DNA of 64,000 bases from DASQDT01 sp036380435 (GCA_036380435.1 DASVES010000154.1:4524-68523); one strand, 5' to 3'. Positions 47,994 through 56,361 are shown, numbered from the stretch's first letter. The notes: a model not told the origin generated them from the letters alone. Made by a program: numbers and translations.

Positions 47994-48383
47994 ATGATTA
48001 ACGTCGCACTACTGGATCACGAAGTCATCCGCGCGCGCGAGGGCGTGAGAGTGGAAGGCTCCGCGGGCGAGATCGACCTCGCGCGCAAGGTCGAGTCGCT
48101 ACGCGAGGTGGCCCTGTCGCTCCTCAAGCAGGTGGAGCAGCTCGAAGAGTCGCTCTCGGCCAGAGGCACGGCCCGCAGCACCGACCTCCACGCCGAGGTG
48201 CAACGCTTTGAGACCGAAATCATCCGCGACGCGCTGAAGAAGACGGGCGGCCACCAGCGCCGCGCCGCGCGCATGCTCGGCGTCAAGGTTTCGACCCTCA
48301 ACGCCAAGATCAGGCGCTACGGCATCCGCCCGGAGGACTTGAACGACGCGGGCGGCCTCCGCCTCGTCGGCGAAGGAGCCTGA
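47994..48383 (+). CDS. Fis-type helix-turn-helix DNA-binding protein
   Basis: 129 residues from ATG 47994, chosen because GGGAGGT lies eight bases upstream; a longer frame overlapping the previous gene is not supported. Residues ~25-60 form a probable coiled coil (LARKVESLREVALSLLKQVEQLEESL), and ~68-110 is a Fis/NtrC-type HTH (FETEIIRDALKKTGGHQRRAARMLGVKVSTLNAKIRRYGI). There is no receiver or AAA+ domain, so it is a stand-alone Fis-like regulator or nucleoid protein. It lies upstream of the candidate non-coding RNA. Confidence 0.8.
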   Translation: MINVALLDHEVIRAREGVRVEGSAGEIDLARKVESLREVALSLLKQVEQLEESLSARGTARSTDLHAEVQRFETEIIRDALKKTGGHQRRAARMLGVKVSTLNAKIRRYGIRPEDLNDAGGLRLVGEGA

Positions 48384-48432
48384 CGCCGCCACAGAGGACG
48401 GCCGCCGCGCGCTCTTTCCGCGGCCGAAGTTC

Positions 48433-48462
48433 TTGACACGGTTTCGGCAGGCTGCCTATATT
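48433..48462 (+). promoter_or_regulatory. Strong promoter of the non-coding RNA
   Basis: Perfect TTGACA (48433-48438), 18 bp, TATATT (48457-48462). It is the closest match to the sigma70 consensus in the window. Transcription would begin near 48468-48470. Confidence 0.7.
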
Positions 48463-48467
48463 GATGC

Positions 48468-48704
48468 CCGCGGCGGTCGTCGGTTCGACCCGAAGAGTAG
48501 TTCACAAGTTTACAGACGCGATGCACGTCACACGTTTTTATTACTTCGCCTTTACGTTCCGCTTCTCCACAGGGGAGGGGCGGCTCGGGCGAAGCACGCG
48601 CGCGCGTCGAAGGTTTGAGGGCTAAGGCCCGGACGCCGCGAAAGAGTTTCCGAGAGCCGGCCGCGACCTCCCCGAGAGAGGTCGCGGCCGGCTCTTTTTG
48701 TTTT
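48468..48704 (+). ncRNA. Structured small RNA, possibly 6S RNA
   Basis: Lies between a near-consensus promoter and an intrinsic terminator, with no ribosome site or convincing protein frame. The 5' end CGCGGCG (48469-48475) pairs with CGCCGCG (48634-48640). Inside, a long irregular hairpin forms from CTTCGCC (48544-48550) to GGGCGAAG, enclosing CCGCTTCTCC-ACAG-GGGAGGGGCGG, and the 3' side carries a small GGGC-TAAG-GCCC hairpin (48619-48630). A GC closing stem, a large internal bubble with a small 3' hairpin, a long apical stem and a ~175-nt core match the architecture of 6S RNA. That identity is inference; the transcript itself is better supported. Confidence 0.65.
48654..48704 (+). terminator. 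Intrinsic terminator of the small RNA
   Basis: A perfect 17-bp stem (48654-48670 with 48678-48694; GAGCCGGCCGCGACCTC arm), loop CCCGAGA, followed by TTTTTGTTTT (48695-48704). Confidence 0.92.
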
Positions 48705-48764
48705 CAAGTTGAGTGCGTCGCCGGGACACCGGCGGCGCGGCCGAGTCGGAAGGAGACACACGAG

Positions 48765-49004
48765 ATGAAAGATGGGAATTGGCAGACGGAGGTCGAGGTC
48801 ATCGACGGCGAGGTGCTGCGGCTGTTGGAGCGCCGGTCGCAGATCGTCGCGCTGGCCGCGTGCGCCGGCGACTACGCGCGGGCGGCGCGGCAGGTCGATA
48901 CGAGCGCCGGCGGCGAAGCGCGCCCGCGACGCTCACGGGCGGCGTCGCTCTACGCCTCACAGCCGCACCCGGAGGCGCACGTCGCCGCCGGTGATTTGCC
49001 GTGA
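48765..49004 (+). CDS. Small cytoplasmic protein of unknown function
   Basis: 79 residues from ATG 48765 with AAGGAG about ten bases upstream. The first 45 residues are predicted helical (VEVIDGEVLRLLERRSQIVALAAC) and recall the first helix of AroQ-type chorismate mutases (IDxxLLxLLxxR), but the protein is too short and lacks the other catalytic helices. The rest is Arg/Ala-rich and probably disordered. It is directly downstream of the small RNA terminator and ends just before a heptamer palindrome. I do not recognise a function, and it may not be conserved. Confidence 0.45.
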   Translation: MKDGNWQTEVEVIDGEVLRLLERRSQIVALAACAGDYARAARQVDTSAGGEARPRRSRAASLYASQPHPEAHVAAGDLP

Positions 49005-49007
49005 GGA

Positions 49008-49168
49008 GCTATTAGCCATTTGCTGTTAGCTGTTAGCTAAATGCTGTCCGTTGTCCGTGGTCAGTCATCCGTTGCTCGCGGCCCGCGGCTTGAGCCGTCC
49101 GACGCGAGCGGGAAGAAGCGTCAACGGAAAGCGTTTAGCTAACAGCTAATGGCTAACAGCTAACAGCT
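49008..49168. repeat. Heptamer (GCTGTTA) palindrome
   Basis: The left arm (49008-49042) contains GCTGTTA tandem units, the right arm (49131-49168) the complement GCTAACA repeated. The loop (49043-49130) starts with further 7-mers (GTCCGTT GTCCGTG GTCAGTC). Confidence 0.75.
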
Positions 49169-49191
49169 TCTTGCGTTAGAATCTGTGTGTG

Positions 49192-50163
49192 ATGAGGCTC
49201 AGTCGTTTCTCGGTTTTCGTGTGGGGCGTGGTGGCCTTCAACCTCGGCGTGATCGTGTGGGGTGCTTACGTGCGCGCGTCGCTGTCGGGCGACGGGTGCG
49301 GGAGCAGTTGGCCACTGTGCAACGGCGAGGTGGTGCCGCTCGGCGCGGGCGCGAAGACGCTCGTGGAGTTCACGCACCGCGCGACGAGCGGCGTGGCGCT
49401 CCTGCTCGTCGTCGCGCTCGTCGCGTGGGCGCTGCGCGCCCTGCCGAAGCGACACCCGGCGCGAGCCGGCGCCGTCATGTCGCTCGTCTTCATCGTCGTC
49501 GAGGCATTGATCGGGGCGCTGCTGGTACGCTATCAGTTCGTGGCCGGCAACCCCTCGGCCTCGCGCGCCGTCTGGATGGCCGTCCATCTCGTGAACACCT
49601 TTCTACTGCTGGCGTCGCTCGCGCTGACGGCGTGGTGGGCTTCCGGCGGCACGGCCGTGCGTCTCAGGCGGCAGGGGACGCTCGGGCTGGTCGTCTACAG
49701 CGCGCTCGCCGGGACACTGGTGCTGGCGGTGAGCGGGGCGGTGGCCGCACTCGGCGACACGCTCTTTCCCGCCGGCTCGCTGGCCGAAGGGTTGAGACAA
49801 GACCTGTCGCCGGCGGCGCACGCGCTCGTCCGCCTGCGACTGTTGCACCCGCTGCTGGCATTGGTCGTCGGCGGCCTCGTCCTCTTCGCCGCCAGCTACG
49901 CCAACCGCGTGCGCGCCGGCTTGTGGGTGGGCCGACTCTCAGGCGCGGCGGCCGCGCTCGTGCTGTTGCAACTCCTCGTCGGCGCCTTCAACGTGGCGCT
50001 GCTCGCGCCCGTCGGCCTTCAGCTCACACACCTCCTGCTCGCCGACCTCATGTGGATCGCGCTCGTGCTGCTCGGGGCTGCGGCCCTGTCGCACGAGGCG
50101 CACGCGGCCGCCGCCCCCGGCTTCGAGCCGTCGGGCGTGCCCTCGGCGGCCGGGTCTTCCTGA
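49192..50163 (+). CDS. ctaA: Heme A synthase (COX15/CtaA family)
   Basis: 323 residues with eight predicted helices in two four-helix halves. Visible family marks: GAYVRASLSGDGCG with the extracellular Cys36/Cys43 pair (CGSSWPLC), Glu59 and His62 in EFTHRATSG, a His in AVHLVNTF, HPLLALVVGG, and LTHLLLADLMW. It converts heme O to heme A for cytochrome aa3 oxidase in the inner membrane. The start is GTG 49189 or ATG 49192; no clear ribosome site is visible, perhaps because the upstream region is repeat DNA. No heme O synthase or oxidase gene is nearby. Confidence 0.88.
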   Translation: MRLSRFSVFVWGVVAFNLGVIVWGAYVRASLSGDGCGSSWPLCNGEVVPLGAGAKTLVEFTHRATSGVALLLVVALVAWALRALPKRHPARAGAVMSLVFIVVEALIGALLVRYQFVAGNPSASRAVWMAVHLVNTFLLLASLALTAWWASGGTAVRLRRQGTLGLVVYSALAGTLVLAVSGAVAALGDTLFPAGSLAEGLRQDLSPAAHALVRLRLLHPLLALVVGGLVLFAASYANRVRAGLWVGRLSGAAAALVLLQLLVGAFNVALLAPVGLQLTHLLLADLMWIALVLLGAAALSHEAHAAAAPGFEPSGVPSAAGSS

Positions 50164-50238
50164 ATCATCCGCGCCGCGACAAAATCGAGAGACAAGCGTG
50201 ATTCCTTCCGCGCCGCGCCCGCGCATCATAAGGGCACG

Positions 50239-51177
50239 ATGCACGGGGATAATCACTTGGGGATACAAGACGACGCGCGGACGACGCCGAACCTCGGCCT
50301 CGTCTGCATCACCACCACGGACGCCGTGCGTTACCGCACGACGACGCGCAAGCGGCTCTTGCAGTTTGAGACCGCCGAGCAGAAGCGACGCTTGCGCGAA
50401 CTCTACGCCGCCAACCTCTCGCGCCTCGACGGCGCGCTCGACTTCTGCCTGTCGCAAGACTTGCGCCTCTATCGCATGACCTCGGGGCTGTTCCCGTTCG
50501 CCGACGACGAGGCGGGCGCCGACGTGCTCGAAGAGTTTCGCAGTGAGGCGGCGCGCGTCGGGCGTCGCGCCACGCAACGGGGCATCCGCCTCGTGCTCCA
50601 CCCCGACCAGTTCGTCGTCCTCAGCAGCGACTCGCCGCACGTCGTCGCCAACAGCATCAAGATTCTGGAGACGCACGCCCTCGTCATGGACCTCCTCGAA
50701 CAGCCGCGCTCCGCGTGGGCGCTCGTTGAGATTCACGGCGGGAAGTCGGGCCGCGCCGCGCAGCTCGTGAGCGTGGTGCGCGACCTGCCCGACGCCGTCC
50801 GCTCGCGCCTCGCCTTCGAGAACGACGAGTACTCGTACAGCGCCGCGGAGATTCTCGAAGTCTGCCACGCCGCCGGCGTGCCGATGGTCTTCGACGCGCA
50901 CCACCACGTCGTCAGCGAGCGGCTGGAATCTTACGACCACCCGAGCGTGGGCGAGATGCTGCGCTCCGCGCGCGCGACGTGGGCCGTGCCCGAGTGGCAG
51001 CTCGTCCACATCTCCAACGGGCGCGAGTCCTTCAACGACCGGCACCACAGCGACCTCATCCACGACATGCCCGAGGCGTACCGCGATGCGCCGTGGATCG
51101 AGGTCGAGGCGAAACACAAGGAGTTGGCGATAGAAAAACTGCGCGCCGGGTGGCTGGCGCAGGGCGCAGCGGCATAA
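50239..51177 (+). CDS. uvsE: UV DNA damage endonuclease UvsE/UVDE
   Basis: 312 residues. TIM-barrel metal ligands of the family are visible in order: IRLVLHPDQFVVLS, WALVEIHGGKSG, LAFENDEYSYS, VPMVFDAHHHV, QLVHISNG, HSDLIHDMP and WIEVEAKHKELAI (the Lys is often carboxylated). The enzyme nicks 5' of pyrimidine dimers, 6-4 photoproducts and abasic sites, starting an excision route independent of UvrABC. ATG 50239 has AAGGG close upstream. The alkyladenine glycosylase gene follows 34 bases downstream, so the two repair genes are probably co-transcribed. Confidence 0.92.
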   Translation: MHGDNHLGIQDDARTTPNLGLVCITTTDAVRYRTTTRKRLLQFETAEQKRRLRELYAANLSRLDGALDFCLSQDLRLYRMTSGLFPFADDEAGADVLEEFRSEAARVGRRATQRGIRLVLHPDQFVVLSSDSPHVVANSIKILETHALVMDLLEQPRSAWALVEIHGGKSGRAAQLVSVVRDLPDAVRSRLAFENDEYSYSAAEILEVCHAAGVPMVFDAHHHVVSERLESYDHPSVGEMLRSARATWAVPEWQLVHISNGRESFNDRHHSDLIHDMPEAYRDAPWIEVEAKHKELAIEKLRAGWLAQGAAA

Positions 51178-51211
51178 TTCCCAAATCAACTTTCAGTTGA
51201 ACGAAGTGACG

Positions 51212-51838
51212 ATGCTCCGCGAGTCGGCTAAAAAAGGGCGCAAGCTCAGTCGCTCCTTCTACGCTCGCGACGACACGCTGCTCGTTGCGCGCGAGCTTCT
51301 CGGCAAGCGTCTGGTCGTGCCGGCGGCGGACGGCGCGCGCGTCTCGGGCCTCATCGTCGAGACCGAAGCCTACATGGGGCCGGAGGACAAAGCCTCGCAC
51401 GCCTTCGGGGGCCGCCGCACCGCGCGCACCGAGATGATGTACGCGCGGGGCGGCGCCGTCTACGTCTATCTCATCTATGGCCTGCACCACCAGTTCAACG
51501 TCGTGACCGGAACGGAAGGCATTCCGCACGCCATACTCGTGCGCGCGCTCGAACCCGTCGAGGGCGTCGATGTGATGCGCGCGCGGCGCGGCCTCGAAGA
51601 CGTGCGGAGGCTCGCGAGCGGGCCGGGCAAGCTCTGTCAGGCGCTTGCCCTCGACCGCGGCTATAACGGCGAAGACCTGACGCGAACGCGCGTGTGGCTT
51701 GAAGACGCGGGACGCCCCGTTAGCCCTCGCGAAATCGCGCGCGGCCCGCGCGTCGGCATCGACTACGCGCAGGAGTACATCGCCAAACCGTGGCGCTTCT
51801 GGGTCAAAGACAACCCCTTCGTCAGCAAAAAGGCTTAA
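51212..51838 (+). CDS. mpg: DNA-3-methyladenine glycosylase (AAG/MPG type)
   Basis: 208 residues. Motifs of the family are clear: FYARDDTLLVARELLGKRLV, the catalytic VETEAYMGPEDKASHAFGGR (Glu activates water), TARTEMMYARGGAVYVYLIYG with the wedge Tyr, and SGPGKLCQALALD. It removes 3-methyladenine, hypoxanthine and other alkylated purines. The start is ATG 51212; a TTG at 51197 in frame is possible. It lies downstream of uvsE on the same strand. Confidence 0.92.
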   Translation: MLRESAKKGRKLSRSFYARDDTLLVARELLGKRLVVPAADGARVSGLIVETEAYMGPEDKASHAFGGRRTARTEMMYARGGAVYVYLIYGLHHQFNVVTGTEGIPHAILVRALEPVEGVDVMRARRGLEDVRRLASGPGKLCQALALDRGYNGEDLTRTRVWLEDAGRPVSPREIARGPRVGIDYAQEYIAKPWRFWVKDNPFVSKKA

Positions 51839-51873
51839 CGTCGTCATCGCGTCCTTTGCGCCTTCATTGAGAA

Positions 51874-51967
51874 ACAGTACCGCGAGCGGCAGCCTCGCGG
51901 GTGTGTCTACGATGAGCGGCCCGCTTAGCGCATGCGAGACCCGCGAGGCTTCCGCTCGCGGTACTGT
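51874..51967. repeat. 92-bp palindrome, copy 6 (variant arms)
   Basis: Both arms carry the AGCCTCGCGGGT variant (CAGTACCGCGAGCGGCAGCC and ACCCGCGAGGCTTCCGCTCG...), which also supplies the left arm of copy 1. Located between mpg and rnz. Confidence 0.8.
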
Positions 51968-52108
51968 GCTTCTGGCATATGAAGACTCACGCGAAAGGCG
52001 CAAAGATAAGGCGCGGTTGAAACGTGGGGAGGGGGTTGGTCGCTTGTGTGCCGGCGGCGGATTGCTGTTACATTAGACAGCGACTTCACACGGACGGGAA
52101 AACCGAAC

Positions 52109-53047
52109 TTGCAGATAACTTTCCTCGGAACCAGCGCCGGCGTGCCGACGCGCTCGCGCAACGTCTCCTGCGTCGCGCTTCGCCTTGAGCAGCGCGGCGA
52201 GGTGTGGCTCTTCGACTGCGGCGAGGGCACGCAGCACCAGTTCCTGCGCTGCAACGAACTCAAGATCAGCCAGATCACGCGCGTCTTCATCACGCACATG
52301 CACGGCGACCACGTCTTCGGCCTCATGGGTCTTCTGGCCACCTGCGGCATGGCCGGGCACGCCCGACGCATCGATGTCTACGGCCCGCCGGGACTCGCCG
52401 AGTACGTCCGCGAGTCAACACGCCGCTCGCAGACGCGCTTCTCCTACCCGGCGGAGATACACACAATCGAGGGGGCCGGCCGTATCTATGAAGACGACGA
52501 GTACTCGGTCGTCTGCGACGCGCTCGTCCACCGCGCGCCGACCTTCGGTTACCGCGTGACGGAGAAAGACCGACCGGGCCGCTTCGACGTGGAGCACGCC
52601 CGCGCGCTCGGCATCCCCGAGGGGCCGCTCTACGGCCGCCTCAAGCGCGGCGAAAGCGTGGAGCTGCCGGACGGGCGCATCGTCAACGGCCGCGATCTCA
52701 CCGGCCCCACGGAGCCGGGGCGCAGCGTCGCCTATTGCACCGACACGGTCTACTGTCAGGCGTCGGTCGAACTCGCGCGCGACGCCGACGTGCTCATCCA
52801 CGAGGCGACCTTCGCGCGCGACGAGATAGAGCTTGCGCGCCAGAGCATGCACTCGACGACCGAGACGGCGGCCCGCGTCGCGCTTGAAGCGCAGGCGCGT
52901 CGCCTCGTCATCACGCACATCAGCCCGCGCTACGCCGAGGTCAACCCCGTCACCCCGCAAGACCTGCTCGAAGAGGCCCGCGCCGTTTTCCCTGATACCT
53001 ATCTCGCCCGCGACTTCCTCACCCTCGAAGTCCCGAGACGTGTGTGA
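52109..53047 (+). CDS. rnz: Ribonuclease Z
   Basis: 312 residues from TTG 52109, where the protein begins with the family start (M)QITFLGTSAGVPTRSRN. GGGAAA stands ~10 bases upstream. A GTG at 52046 has a GGAGGGGG site and would add 21 residues, so the start is not certain. The metallo-beta-lactamase zinc motif is at 63-68 (HMHGDH), with later AYCTDT, LIHEATF, MHSTTETAARVALEA and VITHISPRY motifs. It trims tRNA 3' ends. It stands alone between the 92-bp palindrome and the convergent ADOP gene. Confidence 0.92.
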   Translation: MQITFLGTSAGVPTRSRNVSCVALRLEQRGEVWLFDCGEGTQHQFLRCNELKISQITRVFITHMHGDHVFGLMGLLATCGMAGHARRIDVYGPPGLAEYVRESTRRSQTRFSYPAEIHTIEGAGRIYEDDEYSVVCDALVHRAPTFGYRVTEKDRPGRFDVEHARALGIPEGPLYGRLKRGESVELPDGRIVNGRDLTGPTEPGRSVAYCTDTVYCQASVELARDADVLIHEATFARDEIELARQSMHSTTETAARVALEAQARRLVITHISPRYAEVNPVTPQDLLEEARAVFPDTYLARDFLTLEVPRRV

Positions 53048-53068
53048 GGCCGCGGCCCGCACCGCACT

Positions 53069-55834
53069 TCACTCGTGGCGCAGCGCGATAACAGGATCGA
53101 CGCGCGCGGCCCTGCGCGCCGGCAGGTACATGGCGAAGAGCGCCACCGTCGCCAGCAGCAGCGAGACGCCGCCGAACGCCAAAGGGTCGAGTGGACTTAA
53201 CCCGTAGAGGAAGCCGACGAGCACCTTCGAGAGCGCGGCGGCCCCGATGAGTCCCGCGACGACGCCCGCCAGAACGACGCGCATCCCCCCGCCGATGACG
53301 AGCCGCAACACGTCGCGCCGTCGCGCGCCCAGCGCCATGCGGACGCCTATCTCGTGCGTGCGTTGCGCGACCGAGTAAGAGATCACGCCGTACAGTCCGA
53401 TGGACGCAAGCACCAGCCCCATCGCCCCGAGCACGCTGCACGCCAACGTGAGCACGCGCGCCGGCAGCAACTGCTGCGCGACCGTTTCCTCCAGAAGCGT
53501 CACGTTGGGATAGATTCCCCGGTCGAACCGCTCGACCTCGTCGCGCACCGCGCCCAGCACGGAGCGCGGCTCGCCCCGCGTGCGCGCCAGCAGCCACACC
53601 TGCACCTCGTTCGTCGGCCGCAGCGGCAGGTAGACCAGAGCATCATCGACTTCGCTGATGCGAACGCTGCGCACGTCCTTCGCCACGCCGATTACCTCGC
53701 ACGAGGGCGAGTAAGGCTCCGGCTCGAACTGCCGCCCCGCAGCGTCGCGCGCCGGCGCGACCCCCAGACGCACGCGCCGGCCCAGCGGCTCCTCGCCGGG
53801 CACGAACAGACGCCGCGCCGTCGCCTCGCTGAGAATGGCGACGCGCGGCGCCGTCTCGCGCGTCTCCTGCTCCGTGAAGCCTCGGCCGCGGAGGACGGCG
53901 ATGCCCGTCGTCTCGAAGTAGTTCGGCGCGACCATCGTGTAGTAGGCCCGGAGTTGCCGGCCGCCGCCTTGCGCCCCCGGCTCAGCGACGGCCGCGACCG
54001 CCGTCTTGCGCGCGCCGGCCGTCCGCGTGCTCAGTGTGACGGACTCCACACCCGGCAACGCTTGCAGACGCTCCGAGAGTTGGCGATGCATCTCCGCGGT
54101 GCGCGCGGCGTCGTGGCCGAGCGAGAGCAGGTTGGGTTCGACGACGAGGAAGCGCGCGGTCTCGTAGCCGGCGTCGAGCGACTGGCCCTTGCGCACGCCC
54201 CTGATGAGCAGCCCGGCCCCGACGAGGAGCACGAGACAGACCGCCACCTGCACGCCGACGAGCACATCGCGCAGGCCGAGCCGGAAGATTCCGCGCCGGC
54301 GGACGCGCGCCGCGCCGCCGTCCGCCTGTTTGAGCGCCGAGACGAGGTCAGGCCGCGACGCCTGAAGGGCCGGGGCGAGGCCGAACGTCACACCGGCCAC
54401 GAGCGTCAGTAGCAGCGTGTAAGCGAAGACGCGCACGTCCGGGCTTAAGTCAAACGCGGTGTTGACCACGCCCATCTCCGGCGGCAGCCCGGCGAGCACG
54501 ACCTTGAGCACCACGTCGAGCGTCCACACGGCGAGCAGTAGCCCCAACGCTCCGCCCGCGAACGAAAGCATCAGGCTCTCCGTCACCAACTGCCGCACCA
54601 GACGGCCGCGCGTCGCCCCCAGCGCGAGGCGGACGGCAATCTCCCTGCGTCTCGCGGACGCGCGCGCGAGCAGGAGGTTGGCGACGTTGGCGCAGGCGAC
54701 GAGCAGCACCAATAGATCAGCCGCGAGGACGAGGAAGAACATCGTGCGCAGGAAGCCGTCGAGCCGCGCGAACGACGACGCCGGCTCGACCGCCGCACCG
54801 ACGCGCTCATTCGTCTCCGGGAACGAACGCGCGAGTTGCCCGGCGAGCACATCGATCTCGGCTTGCGCCTGCTCCGTCGTCACGCCGGGTTTGAGTCGCC
54901 CGACCGAGCGGAAGAAGGTCGCGCCGCGATCCCGGCTGTCGAAGATGGGGAGCACGCTGTTCTGCATCGCGACGGGCACCCACACATCGGGGACGAGCGG
55001 CGTCACGCCATAGAAGTCGGCTGCGGCCACGCCGACGACGTTCAACTGCCGGCCGTTGATCGCAAACGTCTTCCCCAGAACGCGGGTGTCGGCGCCGAAG
55101 CGTCGCTGCCAGTATTTGTGGCTGAGGACGGCGACGGGGTGCGTCCCCTGTGTCGTGTCCTCGTCGGACGTGAAGGTGCGACCCAGTTGCGTCGCGCCGC
55201 CTAGTAGGGAGAAATAGTTGCCCGAGACGAAGGCGATCTGCGCCACCTCGGCCCGCGCGCCGGCGTCGGCCGCCCCCGCTTCGGAAGGCGACTCGCTCAT
55301 CGTCAGCGGGGCGGGGCCGGCGTAGACGAGCATCCCGGCGAAGACCTGATTGTGTTCGTCGAAGTATGCGTGGTCGGGGTAGGAAGTGGTCTCGGCGCGC
55401 GTGCCGTCGGGGTTGACGCGCTCGACGCGGACGAGCGCGCCGGGGTCGCGGACGGGAAGGGGACGCCACGCGAAGGCGTTGCAGAGCGTGAAGACGGTGG
55501 TGTTGACGCCGATGCCGAGGGCGAGGGTGAAGACGGCCGCGGCCGCGAAGCCGGGGTTCTTCCGCAACACGCGCGCGCCGTAGCGCAGGTCGTGCCAGAC
55601 GGTCTCCAGCCAGCCGCCGCCGCGCACCTCGTAGCCGCGCTCACGCACACGCGTGCGGTTGCCGAAGCGACGCAAAGCCTCTCGGCGCGCCTCCTCCGGC
55701 GACATCCCACGCCGCACGTTCTCCTCCGCGCGCATGTCGATGTGGAAGCGCATCTCCTCGTCGATCTCGCGCCCGATCTCGTCGGCTCGCCAGAGGCCGC
55801 GCGCCCTCCGCACAAAAGACTTCATCCAGCCCAT
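53069..55834 (-). CDS. ADOP-type duplicated MacB/FtsX permease
   Basis: 921 residues. The N-terminal ~75 residues (RRARGLWRADEIGREIDEEM ... RREALRRFGN) form the soluble extension peculiar to acidobacterial duplicated orphan permeases. Then follow a MacB-like periplasmic domain and two FtsX core units: helices at ~105-125, 375-400, 430-450, 475-500, and, in the second half, ~545-570, 795-820, 850-870, 885-905, each with the RRREIAVRLALGAT / RTHEIGVRMALGARR signature. No ATPase is encoded alongside, as is usual for the group. The start at 55834 has GGAGGT eight bases upstream. It lies 14 bases after its PadR regulator, in one operon. Function unproven; export or mechanotransmission is suspected. 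Confidence 0.9.
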   Translation of the reverse strand: MGWMKSFVRRARGLWRADEIGREIDEEMRFHIDMRAEENVRRGMSPEEARREALRRFGNRTRVRERGYEVRGGGWLETVWHDLRYGARVLRKNPGFAAAAVFTLALGIGVNTTVFTLCNAFAWRPLPVRDPGALVRVERVNPDGTRAETTSYPDHAYFDEHNQVFAGMLVYAGPAPLTMSESPSEAGAADAGARAEVAQIAFVSGNYFSLLGGATQLGRTFTSDEDTTQGTHPVAVLSHKYWQRRFGADTRVLGKTFAINGRQLNVVGVAAADFYGVTPLVPDVWVPVAMQNSVLPIFDSRDRGATFFRSVGRLKPGVTTEQAQAEIDVLAGQLARSFPETNERVGAAVEPASSFARLDGFLRTMFFLVLAADLLVLLVACANVANLLLARASARRREIAVRLALGATRGRLVRQLVTESLMLSFAGGALGLLLAVWTLDVVLKVVLAGLPPEMGVVNTAFDLSPDVRVFAYTLLLTLVAGVTFGLAPALQASRPDLVSALKQADGGAARVRRRGIFRLGLRDVLVGVQVAVCLVLLVGAGLLIRGVRKGQSLDAGYETARFLVVEPNLLSLGHDAARTAEMHRQLSERLQALPGVESVTLSTRTAGARKTAVAAVAEPGAQGGGRQLRAYYTMVAPNYFETTGIAVLRGRGFTEQETRETAPRVAILSEATARRLFVPGEEPLGRRVRLGVAPARDAAGRQFEPEPYSPSCEVIGVAKDVRSVRISEVDDALVYLPLRPTNEVQVWLLARTRGEPRSVLGAVRDEVERFDRGIYPNVTLLEETVAQQLLPARVLTLACSVLGAMGLVLASIGLYGVISYSVAQRTHEIGVRMALGARRRDVLRLVIGGGMRVVLAGVVAGLIGAAALSKVLVGFLYGLSPLDPLAFGGVSLLLATVALFAMYLPARRAARVDPVIALRHE

Positions 55835-55848
55835 CCCTTCGACCTCCC

Positions 55849-56193
55849 TCAAGCCGTCTGCAAGACCTTGCCGACCGCCAGCGCGAACCGGCGCCAACTC
55901 TCCTCCTCGACGTGTAGCTGCCGGCGCCCGGCGGCCGTGAGCTTGTAGAAGCGCGCCCTCCGGTTGTTCTCCGACACACCCCACTCCGAGGTGATCCACT
56001 CGCGCTCTTCGAGCCGGTAGAGGGCCGGGTAGAGCGACCCCTCCTCGACGCGCAACATCTCCTCGGCCATCTGCGCGATGCGCTGCCCGACGCCGTAGCC
56101 GTGCATCGCCCCGTGCGAGAGCGCCTTCAGGATGAGCAGATCGAGCGTGCCCTGGAGCAAATCCGCCTGTTTATCTTCACGCCGCTTGGTCAT
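55849..56193 (-). CDS. PadR-family transcriptional regulator
   Basis: 114 residues: a winged helix (~10-85; LLQGTLDLLILKALSHGAMHGYGV, LRVEEGSLYPALYRLEEREWI) and a short C-terminal dimerisation helix (EEESWRRFALAVGKVLQ). PadR proteins usually repress their own operon and release DNA on ligand binding. AAGGAGATATCG precedes the ATG. The next gene is the ADOP permease, a combination found very often in acidobacteria. A 17-bp inverted repeat pair upstream is its probable operator. Confidence 0.92.
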   Translation of the reverse strand: MTKRREDKQADLLQGTLDLLILKALSHGAMHGYGVGQRIAQMAEEMLRVEEGSLYPALYRLEEREWITSEWGVSENNRRARFYKLTAAGRRQLHVEEESWRRFALAVGKVLQTA

Positions 56194-56205
56194 CGATATC
56201 TCCTT

Positions 56206-56259
56206 CCCTAGACAAGGTAGGGGAGAAGTCTAAATCATCTTTCCCTACCTTGTCTAGGG
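56206..56259 (-). promoter_or_regulatory. PadR operator with overlapping promoter
   Basis: CCCTAGACAAGGTAGGG (56206-56222) and its exact reverse complement (56243-56259) are separated by 20 bp. A minus-strand promoter fits between them: TAGACA (56256-56251) inside the distal arm, N16, TTTAGA (56234-56229), so the start point would fall in the proximal arm. Binding to both arms would block transcription of the padR-permease operon. Confidence 0.55.
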
Positions 56260-56361
56260 GAGAGGCCGTCTGCGCCCATGAAGAAGTGGAAGACGTGTCG
56301 CGCCGGGAACATCTCGCCACGAAACTGCGGGCGGCGCGTGATGACTGTGCCAATTGCCCTG

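Noticed and set aside
48477..48495. tRNA or tmRNA from a GGTTCGACC T-loop-like sequence
   Set aside because: The flanking bases do not form a five-pair T stem, there is no acceptor stem or CCA end, and no tag peptide frame was found. The sequence is part of the 5' side of the proposed small RNA.
48433..48618. 61-residue ORF inside the small RNA region
   Set aside because: It begins at the -35 element, upstream of the predicted transcription start, has no ribosome site and shows no protein-like composition.
48765..49004. Chorismate mutase
   Set aside because: Only the first helix resembles AroQ enzymes; at 79 residues with a disordered tail it lacks the remaining catalytic helices.
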